From Leishmania donovani (taxonomy: Eukaryota; Euglenozoa; Kinetoplastea; Trypanosomatida; Trypanosomatidae), in NCBI RefSeq assembly GCF_000227135.1, contig NC_018261.1, positions 1,250,355-1,314,354 on the forward strand: 64,000 nt of DNA. The letters run 5' to 3'. How positions within the stretch are numbered: the stretch's first letter is position 1; every line of letters begins with the position of its first letter. The notes under the pieces were generated by a model that worked only from the letters and a program-made list of their open reading frames with translations, was not told the DNA's origin and did not search any database. Position numbers and translations under genes: made by a program. Shown here in pieces: positions 42,073-52,416 of the stretch.

Positions 42073-43288
42073 CAGGCGCGCACGCGGCGCAGGAGGCCGG
42101 TGTTCAGTAGTTGTGGAAGGAGGAGGAGGAGGAGGGGGGGTGACGGCGAGCAGCCTCATCACTTCAGCTCTGCTCCGGCTCTGGTTCTCGTTTTCCCTTC
42201 GTCCTTCTTCTTGCTCGTTTGTGTGCGCAAGCGCACCTCCACGGCCACGGCGATTCGGCGTCACGGAGGCGCGTCATCAATGAAGTGGGAAACCGGTACG
42301 CCATCAATACCGCGTTGCTTGCGTGGTCCTGCTGTCGTTCGCTCTCTCTCTCTCCTTTTGTCTCTGCGGGGGCGTTGAGTGAAGGATGCATGGCAGAGGA
42401 CGAAAGCAGGGTCTCGGCTGCTGCACCAGGTGTGCACTGGTACCAACTCCATGCCGCCAATAAAAAAAAGTCCCTTTTACCTCCGCCGCCTTCGACTTGC
42501 AGTTGCTATTCTTATGTAGGAATCGGCGCTCTTCTCTACGGAGGCCATATCCTGTTGGTTTTCTTGTGGGTGTGCTGCCGGCGTTTGTAACGCGGTGCAC
42601 AGCAATCCCCTATCATCACAGGCGCTTCGGTGTAGTGGTTGTACTGTTCTCGGTGTGGGTTGCTCTCTGTATCTCTCTCTCTCTCGTGTAGGAACTTTCT
42701 TTTCCTTTTTTTTGTTGTTGTTACTTCGTGGTTTCAGACCTGCTTGTGTCTGTGCATGTTGCAGTGAGAGCGACCGTCGGTGGCTCGCCGGTCCTGTGCT
42801 GTGTTGGGGAACGGAGAGGCGATTTCGGCTGCTGTTTATGTTTGCCGGCCTGGTTCAGATGAGAAGACTCACCCAAGCATACATGTATATATATGGAAGG
42901 ATTATGTGCACCCGCACTCTCGCCGTAAGTTCCGTTGGCACTATGTCCAGTTTAGGAAGTCTCGAGTACGCGCCAGCGTTCCTCTTGCCTAACTCAGTGC
43001 TCAGGGAGGAGTACGGAGGCACTGCGACAATGCCCCAAGGCCGCTCACTCGGATACGGTGTTGACGTTAATGGTTGGCCCTGCTCCCTTCCTTCGAGATC
43101 TCATGCGTCTCTGTCTCACCCTATTACTGGCCTTTCGAGCAGGAAAAGGGCTTCCTCTGGAACCGCACAAAAGTGCGCATCTTCACAAACGCTCTCACTT
43201 GCGCACGTGAGCCTGGCCTCACTAGCGGACATTCCCGGCTCGTGAGGCCTCTGACCCTCTTCGTGGGCTACTAGATGACTTTTCAGCG
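42073..43288 (+). other. Intergenic region
   Basis: About 1.2 kb with a GGA-repeat (42117-42138), CT-repeats (42338-42356, 42670-42687) and a T-run at 42701-42710. No supported gene. Confidence 0.6.
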
Positions 43289-45202
43289 ATGGACGACTTG
43301 CACTCGCCGTTGTCAGGGACGTTCGCGGCCTCTCCGCATTACCTCGGTGGGGTGAGTGATTCCTTAGCCCACTTGCCGCCGTTGTACCAGCTGCTTTCTT
43401 TGGGTGGTGTTTTCTGCGTGATACACCTGCGTAACAATGCTGTCGTGACATGGCTCGTGGTGCAGTTGCACAGTTCCATTGGCACTGAGGCGATGTGGCC
43501 AGAGGAGTACAGGGCCACATTACGGGCCATGACCTTCACGGAGCGGCTATGCTTCACACTGTACGGTGCCGCGCTGGCGGCGGTGGCCGTCGTCCTCTTC
43601 CGCGTCTTCTGCCAGGATGCTTGGAAAATTGGCTTGAACGCAGCTCAGATGTTCCCTGACAAGAAGCTGCCGACAATTGCCATGGTGGTCCTCATGTGCG
43701 TCGCCGAGGGCATCCGACTGCAACAGGTGATTGTGCAGGAGTTATGCACTCCTGGGTCGCTGGCGAGACTCGCCATGCACGGCTTCGACGGGATCGAGGA
43801 GAGCGAGTTCGACCAGAGAGTCTCCGAGAGCAACACCCATTTTGTGATTCAGGTTGAGCTCCTTCGCGCCTACCTAGCGCAAGCATGCGTCCACCGCGTC
43901 CCTGTCATTCTCCTCGCCGGGGCCTACCGCTTGTTTCGCGATGTGCCCAACAAGGCACATGTGGCGTTGCGGTGGTACATGGCGACTATGGCCGGCTTCA
44001 CTATCGCGCAGGAGATGCTCGGGATGTACATCCGGTACGTCTGGACAGACTGGAGCCTGTGGGCAATGGTTATTTGGCCCCTCGTCTTCCTGGGTGTTGT
44101 GAACTACGTGTACGGTCTGTCAAAACGGGCTGGAACGGTGGTGACGATGTCGTCGACAAACTGTGTGACGGAGGCATTGCGTGGTCTTGTCACGTGCGGC
44201 GCGCTGTGGCTCATCGCCTCACTGATAGTTCTCGCCTTCGTTGTGAGCGTGCACGAAGAGCTGGTGCTTATCTGGCTCTTCATGTCGCTCATGATCCTGT
44301 GGACGCCTGCTATTATCGATGCGTGTGCCACCGACTACATGGCGTTTCTCGCCATTGGTGCGGGGTGCATGGTGTATGCCATGGGCGGCGTCTCGTCCGT
44401 GTGGGCGAGCGCGCGCTTTGGTGCGCTGCACTTCTTATGGTGGTTCTTTCCCTCTCTCTTGTACAACGCGACGCTGCACCTCTTCGCCTCCCGCTACATC
44501 GCCATGACGGTCGCGGCTTCCTGGTTTTTGTGGTCGCTGGCGCCTCCGAGCGAGCTCTTGAAGAATGCCGAGTCGGCGGCGGAGCTGGGCCTAGAGGATG
44601 GTCACGGTGTTGTGCACCTATTCACGGCACGCGTGCTGTGGCTCCGCGCTGTAGCGGACTTCCGCACCCTGCCGAAAGGGTCATGGATTTACGGTCTGAC
44701 GCAGGGGGACGGCGAGCGCGCCTTTGATCTCATCCTCCACGCGGCGGCCGCGGCGTGCGCTGTGTGTATCGCGATCAGCTTTGCCGTGGAGCGCCGCTTC
44801 ACCGCCGAGGCACGTCTTGCGTGGCGGCAGCGTGACATCGTTAGCGCCACGCCGGCTGTGCTGCTGCGTAAAATGATTCGCACCGTTGTGGTAGTGGGAT
44901 GCGTGGCTGCCTCGGCGGGGATGTGGTGGGTGGTGCGTCATTACGTGCTACCGATGTGGACGCAGCTACTGCCCGACATGATCAGCAAATTACTCGCGAC
45001 GGTGGCGGCTGTGACGGTACTCGGCAATCTCATGGACATGCACGATAGTATGTACATCTCATGTATGCGCATTCTGGGTCTGCCGGACCCGCTTATCACG
45101 ATTGATGGACCGGCGGTCGCCAGCGACGACCTGGTCAGTTCCGCCACCTCGAAAATGCCCACAGAAGACAAGGGTGTCCACCCTAGTCGCACGTTTGAGT
45201 AG
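43289..45202 (+). CDS. Polytopic membrane protein of unknown function
   Basis: The protein has 637 residues and I do not recognise the family. There are roughly eleven to thirteen hydrophobic segments: a first at residues 33-58, one at 93-111, a group between 125 and 320, a long cluster rich in Trp and aromatic residues between 325 and 420, and three more between 470 and 590. No transporter signature motif (MFS, ABC, DMT) stands out. Short acidic or His-containing loops separate the helices; the C-terminal 40 residues are hydrophilic. The first Met at 43289 precedes the first membrane segment and gives an N-terminus without a cleavable signal. The retroposon relic at 45382 lies in its 3'UTR. 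Confidence 0.88.
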   Translation: MDDLHSPLSGTFAASPHYLGGVSDSLAHLPPLYQLLSLGGVFCVIHLRNNAVVTWLVVQLHSSIGTEAMWPEEYRATLRAMTFTERLCFTLYGAALAAVAVVLFRVFCQDAWKIGLNAAQMFPDKKLPTIAMVVLMCVAEGIRLQQVIVQELCTPGSLARLAMHGFDGIEESEFDQRVSESNTHFVIQVELLRAYLAQACVHRVPVILLAGAYRLFRDVPNKAHVALRWYMATMAGFTIAQEMLGMYIRYVWTDWSLWAMVIWPLVFLGVVNYVYGLSKRAGTVVTMSSTNCVTEALRGLVTCGALWLIASLIVLAFVVSVHEELVLIWLFMSLMILWTPAIIDACATDYMAFLAIGAGCMVYAMGGVSSVWASARFGALHFLWWFFPSLLYNATLHLFASRYIAMTVAASWFLWSLAPPSELLKNAESAAELGLEDGHGVVHLFTARVLWLRAVADFRTLPKGSWIYGLTQGDGERAFDLILHAAAAACAVCIAISFAVERRFTAEARLAWRQRDIVSATPAVLLRKMIRTVVVVGCVAASAGMWWVVRHYVLPMWTQLLPDMISKLLATVAAVTVLGNLMDMHDSMYISCMRILGLPDPLITIDGPAVASDDLVSSATSKMPTEDKGVHPSRTFE

Positions 45203-45381
45203 CGGCGAATGAGACACGAAAATCGCGCCCGAGAGAGGGGCACAGGGAACAACCAGAATGAATAGGGAGTCTGGTCACTTTGGTGTGTTGTTGTTGCGCA
45301 GTGCTCAGCCGAGAGGCGTGCTGTCCATGTGCGTCCGCCGCACTCGTTTGTGTGTGTGTGTGTGTTTGGTGAGCATGTCCT
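45203..45381 (+). other. Short spacer before the retroposon relic
   Basis: T/G-rich 3'UTR-like sequence with a TG-repeat at 45351-45365. Confidence 0.55.
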
Positions 45382-45754
45382 GATGATGTCGGTAGCCTCA
45401 GCGCGGCATCAGGGTCCAGTACCCACACACGCTCTGTGGGGTCGCCAACAGGCGGCGCAGGCTGCCCTCGGAGACGACGGACGGAGTCTTCCGTGTCAGC
45501 GGACAGCTCAGTGCGGAAGAGACCTGCGGTCGTGGCCAGGGCTCTACTAGGTCACTACAAATCGTGTGGGCGATTCGGCAAGTATACGCATCCACCTACT
45601 GCTTTTTTTTCTGCTTTCGCTGCGTTGCGGTGATGTCGAGCGTAATCCTGGACTGCACGTGTGCCTTGCGCGGTGGGATGGCAATGGGCTGAACGACGCC
45701 AGGCAGTGTTCGTCGGCCCGGCTGCTGGACATGGCCGTGGTGCAACTGAGGTAG
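45382..45754 (+). mobile_element. 5' end of a degenerate ingi/L1Tc-type retroposon (DIRE) with 2A-like relic
   Basis: The relic starts GATGATG like the SIDER2 copies. It carries the ingi-clade signature at 45408-45450 (GGCATCAGGGTCCAGTACCC..GCTCTGTGGGG). An open frame from 45566 reads LLLFFLLSLRCG then DVERNPGL (45632-45655). This is the D-V-E-x-N-P-G-P consensus of 2A ribosome-skipping peptides, with the last Pro changed to Leu. The next residues, RWDGNGLNDAR (45671-45703) and LDMAVVQL, resemble the start of an AP-endonuclease domain (QWNxxGLxxAR..). The frame ends in TAG at 45752-45754. This is the gene order of L1Tc and ingi elements: signature, 2A, endonuclease. SIDERs are known to derive from such elements; this copy keeps coding relics and appears cut off after the endonuclease start. 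Confidence 0.75.
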
Positions 45755-46422
45755 GAGAAGTGTGGTTGTGTGTGCGTCTATTTGCGCACTTGCGTGGAGG
45801 AGGAGGATGTCGAACGAAAAAAGGAAAGAACCGTTGTCGCCCTCGCATGATGAATGCCGCTGCTGCTCTGAGAGACACCTATCGTCGTGTGCCCCTCCTT
45901 GTCCAAGGAGGACATCACTCATGCCGTTGTCTTCATGGCCATGCATGGGTGGTAATTGCTGATAGAATCTCTCCGCAGAGCATGCACACGCGCACAGGAG
46001 GGTCAACCGCTAGGGCGGAGTTCGTGACACGTGCTCTGCAACTCGTTACTCCTCTTCGACCCCCCCCCCTTACACCCCTCACACTTCCCACTGACTGCCT
46101 TGTTTGCATGCCGTGGTGTGAAAGAGAACCAGTCTCCTGTCCCTCTCTGAATGCACCCCTGCCTCCTCTCACCTTCCACCCTCGCCCTGCCCGCAGCTGT
46201 TCAGAGGAGATTAATCGGCAAACGCAGACGTATCTCAGCGAAAAGCAACTCCATTTCTCTCTGCTCCCCCAGTTTACCTTCTCTCCAGCACACGCGCACG
46301 AACGCAGTGTCCTTTGCAGCGTCGCATCCGCCACCGAAACTTTCGGTCGTCTGAAATCAGCCACCTCTTTTCGTTGGGCGTTGCATACTCCACTGCTCCT
46401 TTGCCGCCTCAACACTGCGCCA
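45755..46422 (+). other. Intergenic region upstream of the decarboxylase gene
   Basis: No supported gene. The tract at 46242-46286 ending CTCTCCAG (AG at 46287-46288) is a plausible spliced-leader acceptor 135 nt before the next start. Confidence 0.55.
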
Positions 46423-48174
46423 ATGCCGTTCAACGGATACACGGTTGGCTGCCACCTGCTGGACCGCCTTGTGGAGGCGGGATGTGACCACCTCTTCGGC
46501 GTCCCGGGCGACTTTAATCTGCGCTTCCTCGATGATGTCATGGCTCACCCACGCATGAAGTGGGTTGGTACGGCCAACGAGCTGAACGCAGCCTACGCGG
46601 CTGACGGCTACGCGCGTCAGCGCGGCCTGGGTGCCGTCGCTACGACCTACGGCGTCGGCGAGCTTTCCGCGCTGAACGGAATCGCTGGCAGCTTTGCCGA
46701 GAGCGTGCCGGTCATTCACATTGCCGGAGCCACCTCCACGAAGAGCCAAGGAAACCGCGAACTGCTGCATCACTCACTCGGCGACGGCAGCCACATGCAC
46801 TTCCTAAACATCAGTGCCGAGGTTTGCTGCATTGCGGTGATGCTGACGCCGGAGAACTGCCTGACAGAGATCGACCGTGTCATCACGGAGGTGCTTTACC
46901 AAAAGAAGCCGGGCTACATTGCGTTGCCGATGAATGTGGCGGAGATGATCGTGCCGCCGCCGCCGGCGAAGCTGATGCGCCGTCTGCCGGAGGTGTCCCT
47001 TGAATCGGTGAGCGCATTCAAGCACACCGTAGCGTCCCGCCTGCACAGCGCCTGCAGCCCGGCGGTGCTGACAGGGCACTTGATCCACCGCCACCAGTGC
47101 GGTCCGCAGGTGAACCACTTCCTCGAGAACGTCCACATCCCGTACGCCCCCGCCGTCCTCGGCAAGGGCGCCGTAAATGAACACCTGGAGAACTACGTCG
47201 GCACCTACATCGCCGGCGATGAGCCGTGCCCTGCGAAGTCCGTCATTGAAAGCGCCGACGTGTGCATCTCGATTGGCGTCCAGTTTGTCGACACCGTCAC
47301 CTCGATCTTCCGTCACAAGATCGACCCTCTCAAAATGATCGACATACAGCCCTTTTTCGCCAAGGTCGGGGATCAGGTCTTCTACCAGGTACCAATGGAG
47401 ATGGCCGTAAAGGCGGTCGAGGAAGTCGCGATGGAATGCCACGCGAACTGGAGCACCGAGTACCCGGAGCCGGAGGGACTACGTTACCCGGAAAGCCCTG
47501 ACACCTTTGATCTCTCGCATGTTTGGCAAGAGATTAGCAACGGCCTGCAGCCCAACGACGTTCTCCTGGTGGACATCGGCACGTCCTCTTTTACGTCCGC
47601 GTTGCTTCGCTTGCCGCAGGGTTGCGACATGCTTTGCCAGCAGATGTGGGCCTCCATCGGCTACACCCTCCCCGCCGCCATTGGAGCGCAGATCGCGGAC
47701 GAAAGTCGCAGCGTCGTGTGCATCTTGGGCGATGGTGCCGCGCAAATGACGGTGCAGGAGCTCGGCTCGGCGGCGCGCTACAAGCTCAAGCCTAAATATA
47801 TCCTTATCAACAATGACGGCTACACCATCGAGCGCTACATACGCGGCTGGGACTCGTCGTACAACGACATCTCCGTGTGGAACTGGACAGGCTTGGCGCG
47901 CAACTTCTGCAAGGGCGTTGAGCCGCGCACGTGTGTCGTGAACTCTGTCGGCGGTGTAGAAGCGGTGCTTCGCGAGAAGCAGGACAACATGGTATTTGTT
48001 GAAGTGCTTGTCGGTAAATATGAGGGCCCTCTGCGCTCTTCAGTGCCGCTTCCGCGCAAGCCAGCAAGCAAGGAGAGGGAGGCACTCGATTTTCAAAGAA
48101 GAGAGAGTAAAAGTGAAGGGAGTGGTGTGGACGCTGAGACGATGATGATGGCATCAAAGACGCTATTGACTTGA
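46423..48174 (+). CDS. Pyruvate / indole-3-pyruvate decarboxylase (ThDP-dependent)
   Basis: The protein has 583 residues. The family pattern runs throughout: GVPGDFNLRFLDD near residue 25, catalytic E53 in NELNAAYAADGYAR, H116-H117 in LLHHSLGDG, a middle nucleotide-fold domain, and the thiamine diphosphate/Mg motif G436-D-G438 to N463-N464-D465. It should decarboxylate pyruvate or indolepyruvate to the aldehyde and CO2, probably in the cytosol. Overall similarity is to bacterial and fungal PDC/IPDC enzymes rather than to a typical protist enzyme, so transfer from bacteria is plausible. The start at 46423 is the usual position just before the first conserved block; the frame is open for 254 codons upstream but that part is not protein-like. 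The last 45 residues are a hydrophilic extension. Confidence 0.96.
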   Translation: MPFNGYTVGCHLLDRLVEAGCDHLFGVPGDFNLRFLDDVMAHPRMKWVGTANELNAAYAADGYARQRGLGAVATTYGVGELSALNGIAGSFAESVPVIHIAGATSTKSQGNRELLHHSLGDGSHMHFLNISAEVCCIAVMLTPENCLTEIDRVITEVLYQKKPGYIALPMNVAEMIVPPPPAKLMRRLPEVSLESVSAFKHTVASRLHSACSPAVLTGHLIHRHQCGPQVNHFLENVHIPYAPAVLGKGAVNEHLENYVGTYIAGDEPCPAKSVIESADVCISIGVQFVDTVTSIFRHKIDPLKMIDIQPFFAKVGDQVFYQVPMEMAVKAVEEVAMECHANWSTEYPEPEGLRYPESPDTFDLSHVWQEISNGLQPNDVLLVDIGTSSFTSALLRLPQGCDMLCQQMWASIGYTLPAAIGAQIADESRSVVCILGDGAAQMTVQELGSAARYKLKPKYILINNDGYTIERYIRGWDSSYNDISVWNWTGLARNFCKGVEPRTCVVNSVGGVEAVLREKQDNMVFVEVLVGKYEGPLRSSVPLPRKPASKEREALDFQRRESKSEGSGVDAETMMMASKTLLT

Positions 48175-49492
48175 AGAGTATTCTGTGCGTACCCGTTAAG
48201 GTGGCTCAGTGCCTCTCCACAGATGAGGCTCCATGAAACCACCCTCAGAGTCCCCCTCCTCCAGTATTCCTGCCTTTATTGCTAAACATGCTGACGTGTC
48301 ACAACGTAAGACTGTTCTCTTTTTCTTTCTGCCGGCATTCAAAGGCCCGAGGTCTTTTTCTTTCCGCTTGTCATCTTCTTTCCCTTTCTCCTCTCTCCCT
48401 CCCCCTTCTTTGTTGAGTGAATGTGAGCTGCGTGTGTGTGGCGGCTTCTGTGTGTTGGCTGTGGTTCATTCTTGAGCTGCAATCGGCGCCAGCGTTGTCT
48501 GCACTGGGTTGGGGGGAGCGTGGGCCGTGGCTTCGTAACGTGGCTCTGCAGTGACCCACGTAATACCGCCGCCATCGATGCATCTTTCCACCTCAGCATG
48601 CTCTTCCGTGGCTCTGGCTACTTTGATCTGCTGTCATGCTCAGCTCATCTCCCCTTCTCGGCCGTTGCTTAATGCTCACACAATCAGGCACGCACGCATG
48701 CACGTACGCCACAGATCACAGAAAGAAGGAGGTGCAAAAACAGGTTGTTCTCTTCATTCCTCTCTTACCGCCGCCATCACCCTCACCATTTCGACATTGC
48801 ACGTAGCGCTAATTTCTCTATGCGTCCATACATCTTCTTGCTCACCTATGCTGCCGAGCGCAGCCTCCGGCGTTCGCACTCCTTCTTCCTTTGATTCCCT
48901 TTCCTGTCGGTAGAGTGTTTCTGTATGTGCGCGCGTGTGGGTGTGCGAGCGTTCATCGATGTTTGCAGCTGACCGCGTAGACGTCACCTATTCGCTGTTT
49001 CTTCTTTTTTTCTCTTCGCCAACGACGTTGACTGCGTTTGGGTTCATTTTTATTGTTTCACGTTCGTTGTTTCTTTTTCTGAATGCCTTGTCATTATTAT
49101 TTTTTTTTCGACCCTCTGCCACCCTTCCTCTCTCTCCCCTCCTCTCTCTCCCCCTCCTCCTTTGCTTCACATTATCACTCACTCCTCCTCTTTCTCCGCC
49201 GTCTCCACAATCACACACGCACACCCCACTTTTTGTGGGCTCGCTGTCGTTAGTCGTGAGGGCTCAGGCGCCTCGCTTGTCCTTTGTTCGTGTTTTGTTT
49301 GCTCACTGTCCCATCCTGCGTGGCTGTCTTTCTGCGGCTTTCTTTTCCGCTGCTGCTTTTGTCCGTTCTTCTCCTCCTTTGTTCTTGCCCCATCTCCCTC
49401 CTTTCCGTTTTCATCAGCGAGGCGCTTTCGCGGAGATTTTTGTTTGTTTTACATTTCTTGATGTACTCGTGCTTACCGTATTGATCTGGACG
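48175..49492 (+). other. Intergenic region
   Basis: 1.3 kb of T/C-rich spacer with long CT tracts (49125-49200). No gene is seen. Confidence 0.6.
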
Positions 49493-50269
49493 CCCCGAAG
49501 ACGGAGGGTGGGGTGGGGTGGGGAAGTAGTTTGGCACACACCTCGGTGTGTGCGGTGCCAGGGATCAGTGCCCGCTCTGTGGGGAAATCCTGGCAGCCCC
49601 TCCTCCTCCTATCTCCGCGAATGCCGAACTACCTCCGGTAGTGGCAAGATCAAGTACCCGCAACGTAGGGAAGTCAGTGCGATGTATTTGCTATTCATGC
49701 CAGCGGGCAGGTCCTGGATGGGCGTGGCGTCGGAGCGACGCGCGACCGTGAACAGGGTTGTGCCATCCATATAGTAGGCAGGGTGTCAGCGTGACTCAAA
49801 CGTGGCCCAACCGTCCCCNNNNNNNNNNNNNNNNNNNNNNNNNNNNNNNNNNNNNNNNNNNNNNNNNNNNNNNNNNNNNNNNNNNNNNNNNNNNNNNNNN
49901 NNNNNNNNNNNNNNNNNAACGTAGGGAAGTCAGTGCGATGTATTTGCTATTCATGCCAGCGGGCAGGTCCTGGATGGGCGTGGCGTCGGAGCGACGCGCG
50001 ACCGTGAACAGGGTTGTGCCATCCATATAGTAGGCAGGGTGTCAGCGTGACTCAAACGTGGCCCAACCGTCCCTCGCACTGCCTGCGGGGCGGGGTGTGG
50101 GTGGGTAGGGTTTGAGGTAGGGGTCGTGCTCCGATGACTGCGTCGGTGCATTGCTGGAGCGCGCTTCTGCACGACTGCTTCGCACCACGCGAGGTACCCC
50201 TGTGGCAGGCAGGCCAGGAGTTGCTCGGGTGGCGCATGACCTCATGTTGTACGGCCGAGCGTTGGACAC
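49493..50269 (+). mobile_element. SIDER2 retroposon, copy G (interrupted by an assembly gap)
   Basis: It starts CCCCGAAGACGGAGGG, has a perfect hairpin CACACACC/GGTGTGTG (49535-49552), signature I (GGTGCCAGGGATCAGTGCCC) and signature II (AAGATCAAGTACCCGCAACG). It is a different subfamily from copies A-E. It is 777 nt as assembled; removing the gap plus its repeated flank (256 nt) gives 521 nt, exactly the length of its twin at 62820-63340. Confidence 0.85.
49819..49917. other. Assembly gap (99 N) with unmerged overlap
   Basis: The 156 nt before the gap (49662-49817) are repeated identically after it (49918-50073). The two contig ends probably overlap and the gap is not real. Confidence 0.9.
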
Positions 50270-50325
50270 TGAAATAGCAAGGAGTTGCTGCTGCGGCGGT
50301 CGTGTTTGCGTCTCCCACGTCGGTG

Positions 50326-51377
50326 TGTACTGTTCTACGAAGAGTAGTGACTCCCCACGGACGCGACTCGAGTGGGTGCATGAGCGCTTCCCTTTTCCAA
50401 GAAGAAGAGACTATTTCCGCTCCTTCTTGCGGGCGTGCCCTCTGCGCGCCAGCCTGAAGGAATAAATGTTAGGTTCCGTTACGTCCATTTTGTTTTTGTT
50501 TTGCTTTCCAGCGCAATAAGCACAGATTTTGACTTATGTGTACACCCAGATCCATGTACGCGGTATGTCGCCCTTGAGAGCTCTCCGCTGACGGGCACAT
50601 CTACAGGCAAGACATGCGCATACCCACACGCGTCAACACGAAGAAAAAAGCGATTTCATGCTTCTCTCGAAGTCCTCCTTGTGCGCATGCATACATGTGG
50701 ACGTTTTGAAAAACATTACGTCGGCCTTGCTTTTGGATGCTGTCGTCGCTCCCGCCGAGTGCCGGACTCGTGCGCGTCTGCTTTTGTGAGTGAACGAGAA
50801 AGATCTTCGCACGCGTGGGGTGCTTGTACGTGTGTGTGTGTGTGTGTTTGTTGTACTGTTCTACGAAGAGTAGTGACTCCCCACGGACGCGACTCGAGTG
50901 GGTGCATGAGCGCTTCCCTTTTCCAAGAAGAAGAGACTATTTCCGCTCCTTCTTGCGGGCGTGCCCTCTGCGCGCCAGCCTGAAGGAATAAATGTTAGGT
51001 TCCGTTACGTCCATTTTGTTTTTGTTTTGCTTTCCAGCGCAATAAGCACAGATTTTGACTTATGTGTACACCCAGATCCATGTACGCGGTATGTCGCCCT
51101 TGAGAGCTCTCCGCTGACGGGCACATCTACAGGCAAGACATGCGCATACCCACACGCGTCAACACGAAGAAAAAAGCGATTTCATGCTTCTCTCGAAGTC
51201 CTCCTTGTGCGCATGCATACATGTGGACGTTTTGAAAAACATTACGTCGGCCTTGCTTTTGGATGCTGTCGTCGCTCCCGCCGAGTGCCGGACTCGTGCG
51301 CGTCTGCTTTTGTGAGTGAACGAGAAAGATCTTCGCACGCGTGGGGTGCTTGTACGTGTGTGTGTGTGTGTGTTTGT
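50326..51377 (+). repeat. Perfect head-to-tail duplication, unit 526 bp
   Basis: Positions 50326-50851 and 50852-51377 are the same sequence, directly adjacent with no spacer. Each unit runs from TGTACTGTTCTACG to a TG-repeat ending GTTTGT. The open frames inside are copies of each other and not protein-like. It lies just downstream of SIDER2 copy G. Confidence 0.92.
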
Positions 51378-51665
51378 GCCAGAGAGTCGTTGAGTCTGTG
51401 TATCTGTGCCATTGTCTGGATCGTCGAGCCACCGGTATTCGCAGCAGCATTTGCCTTCCTTTTCCTTTGCTCTCCAGTTGCTGTTTTTTCGTTGTTCTTT
51501 TCGAAGGTTGGTGGCAGGAGCGAACGAGGGAGGGACGACGGAGACACGATGTGATGAGGAGGAGCGAGTCAAAGTGCTCGCCACTATTCCGATGGCATGC
51601 TCCACCAGCCACTTGTCTTTTCCTCGTTTGTCGCTCTCGTAATCATTTTTGGATTTCGGAGAGTC
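51378..51665 (+). other. Unique spacer between the two repeated regions
   Basis: T/C-rich sequence, no gene. Confidence 0.5.
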
Positions 51666-52416
51666 GAGTCATACGCGTGTTGCACCCCTCTCTTCTCCCC
51701 AGCCCCCATTTGGCTGCTTGCCACGGCAGAAATCCCTGGGTGTCGGAAAACGGGTGTGCTCAAGTCTGCCTATCCGTGAGTAGCGCTACCCGCTGGCGGT
51801 GTGAGTGCAGCAGAGTTCTCGCGGAGAGCTCTGCCAGCGCTGGAGGTATCGAGAGCTCGAGTGGGGAAAGACCAGTCTGGTGCGCTCTTCCGCGGCAGTA
51901 GGCCATTCGCCACCTACTACGAAGAGTCGGGAGCGTGCATGGAAACTCATCGTGCGTATCTCTTGGCATCATAACCCCTCTCTTTTTTTTANNNNNNNNN
52001 NNNNNNNNNNNNNNNNNNNNNNNNNNNNNNNNNNNNNNNNNNNNNNNNNNNNNNNNNNNNNNNNNNNNNNNNNNNNNNNNNNNNNNNNNNGAGTCATACG
52101 CGTGTTGCACCCCTCTCTTCTCCCCAGCCCCCATTTGGCTGCTTGCCACGGCAGAAATCCCTGGGTGTCGGAAAACGGGTGTGCTCAAGTCTGCCTATCC
52201 GTGAGTAGCGCTACCCGCTGGCGGTGTGAGTGCAGCAGAGTTCTCGCGGAGAGCTCTGCCAGCGCTGGAGGTATCGAGAGCTCGAGTGGGGAAAGACCAG
52301 TCTGGTGCGCTCTTCCGCGGCAGTAGGCCATTCGCCACCTACTACGAAGAGTCGGGAGCGTGCATGGAAACTCATCGTGCGTATCTCTTGGCATCATAAC
52401 CCCTCTCTTTTTTTTA
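51666..52416. repeat. 326-bp identical flanks around a scaffolding gap (probable assembly artefact)
   Basis: Positions 51666-51991 and 52091-52416 are identical and flank a 99-N gap (51992-52090). Both contig ends stop at a T-run. The simplest reading is one copy and no gap. Confidence 0.9.

Noticed and set aside
45661..46422. 254-residue extension of the decarboxylase
   Set aside because: It overlaps the retroposon relic in another frame and has no similarity to PDC/IPDC enzymes, which begin at 46423.
49548..49751. Cys-rich peptide (CGARDQCPLCGE) in SIDER2 copy G, also in copy H at 62875
   Set aside because: The C-x2-C pattern comes from the retroposon signature read in frame; SIDER2 elements are not known to be coding.
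50435..51554. Repeated open frames of 150-200 aa in the tandem duplication
   Set aside because: They are copies of one another because the DNA is duplicated; composition is that of spacer.
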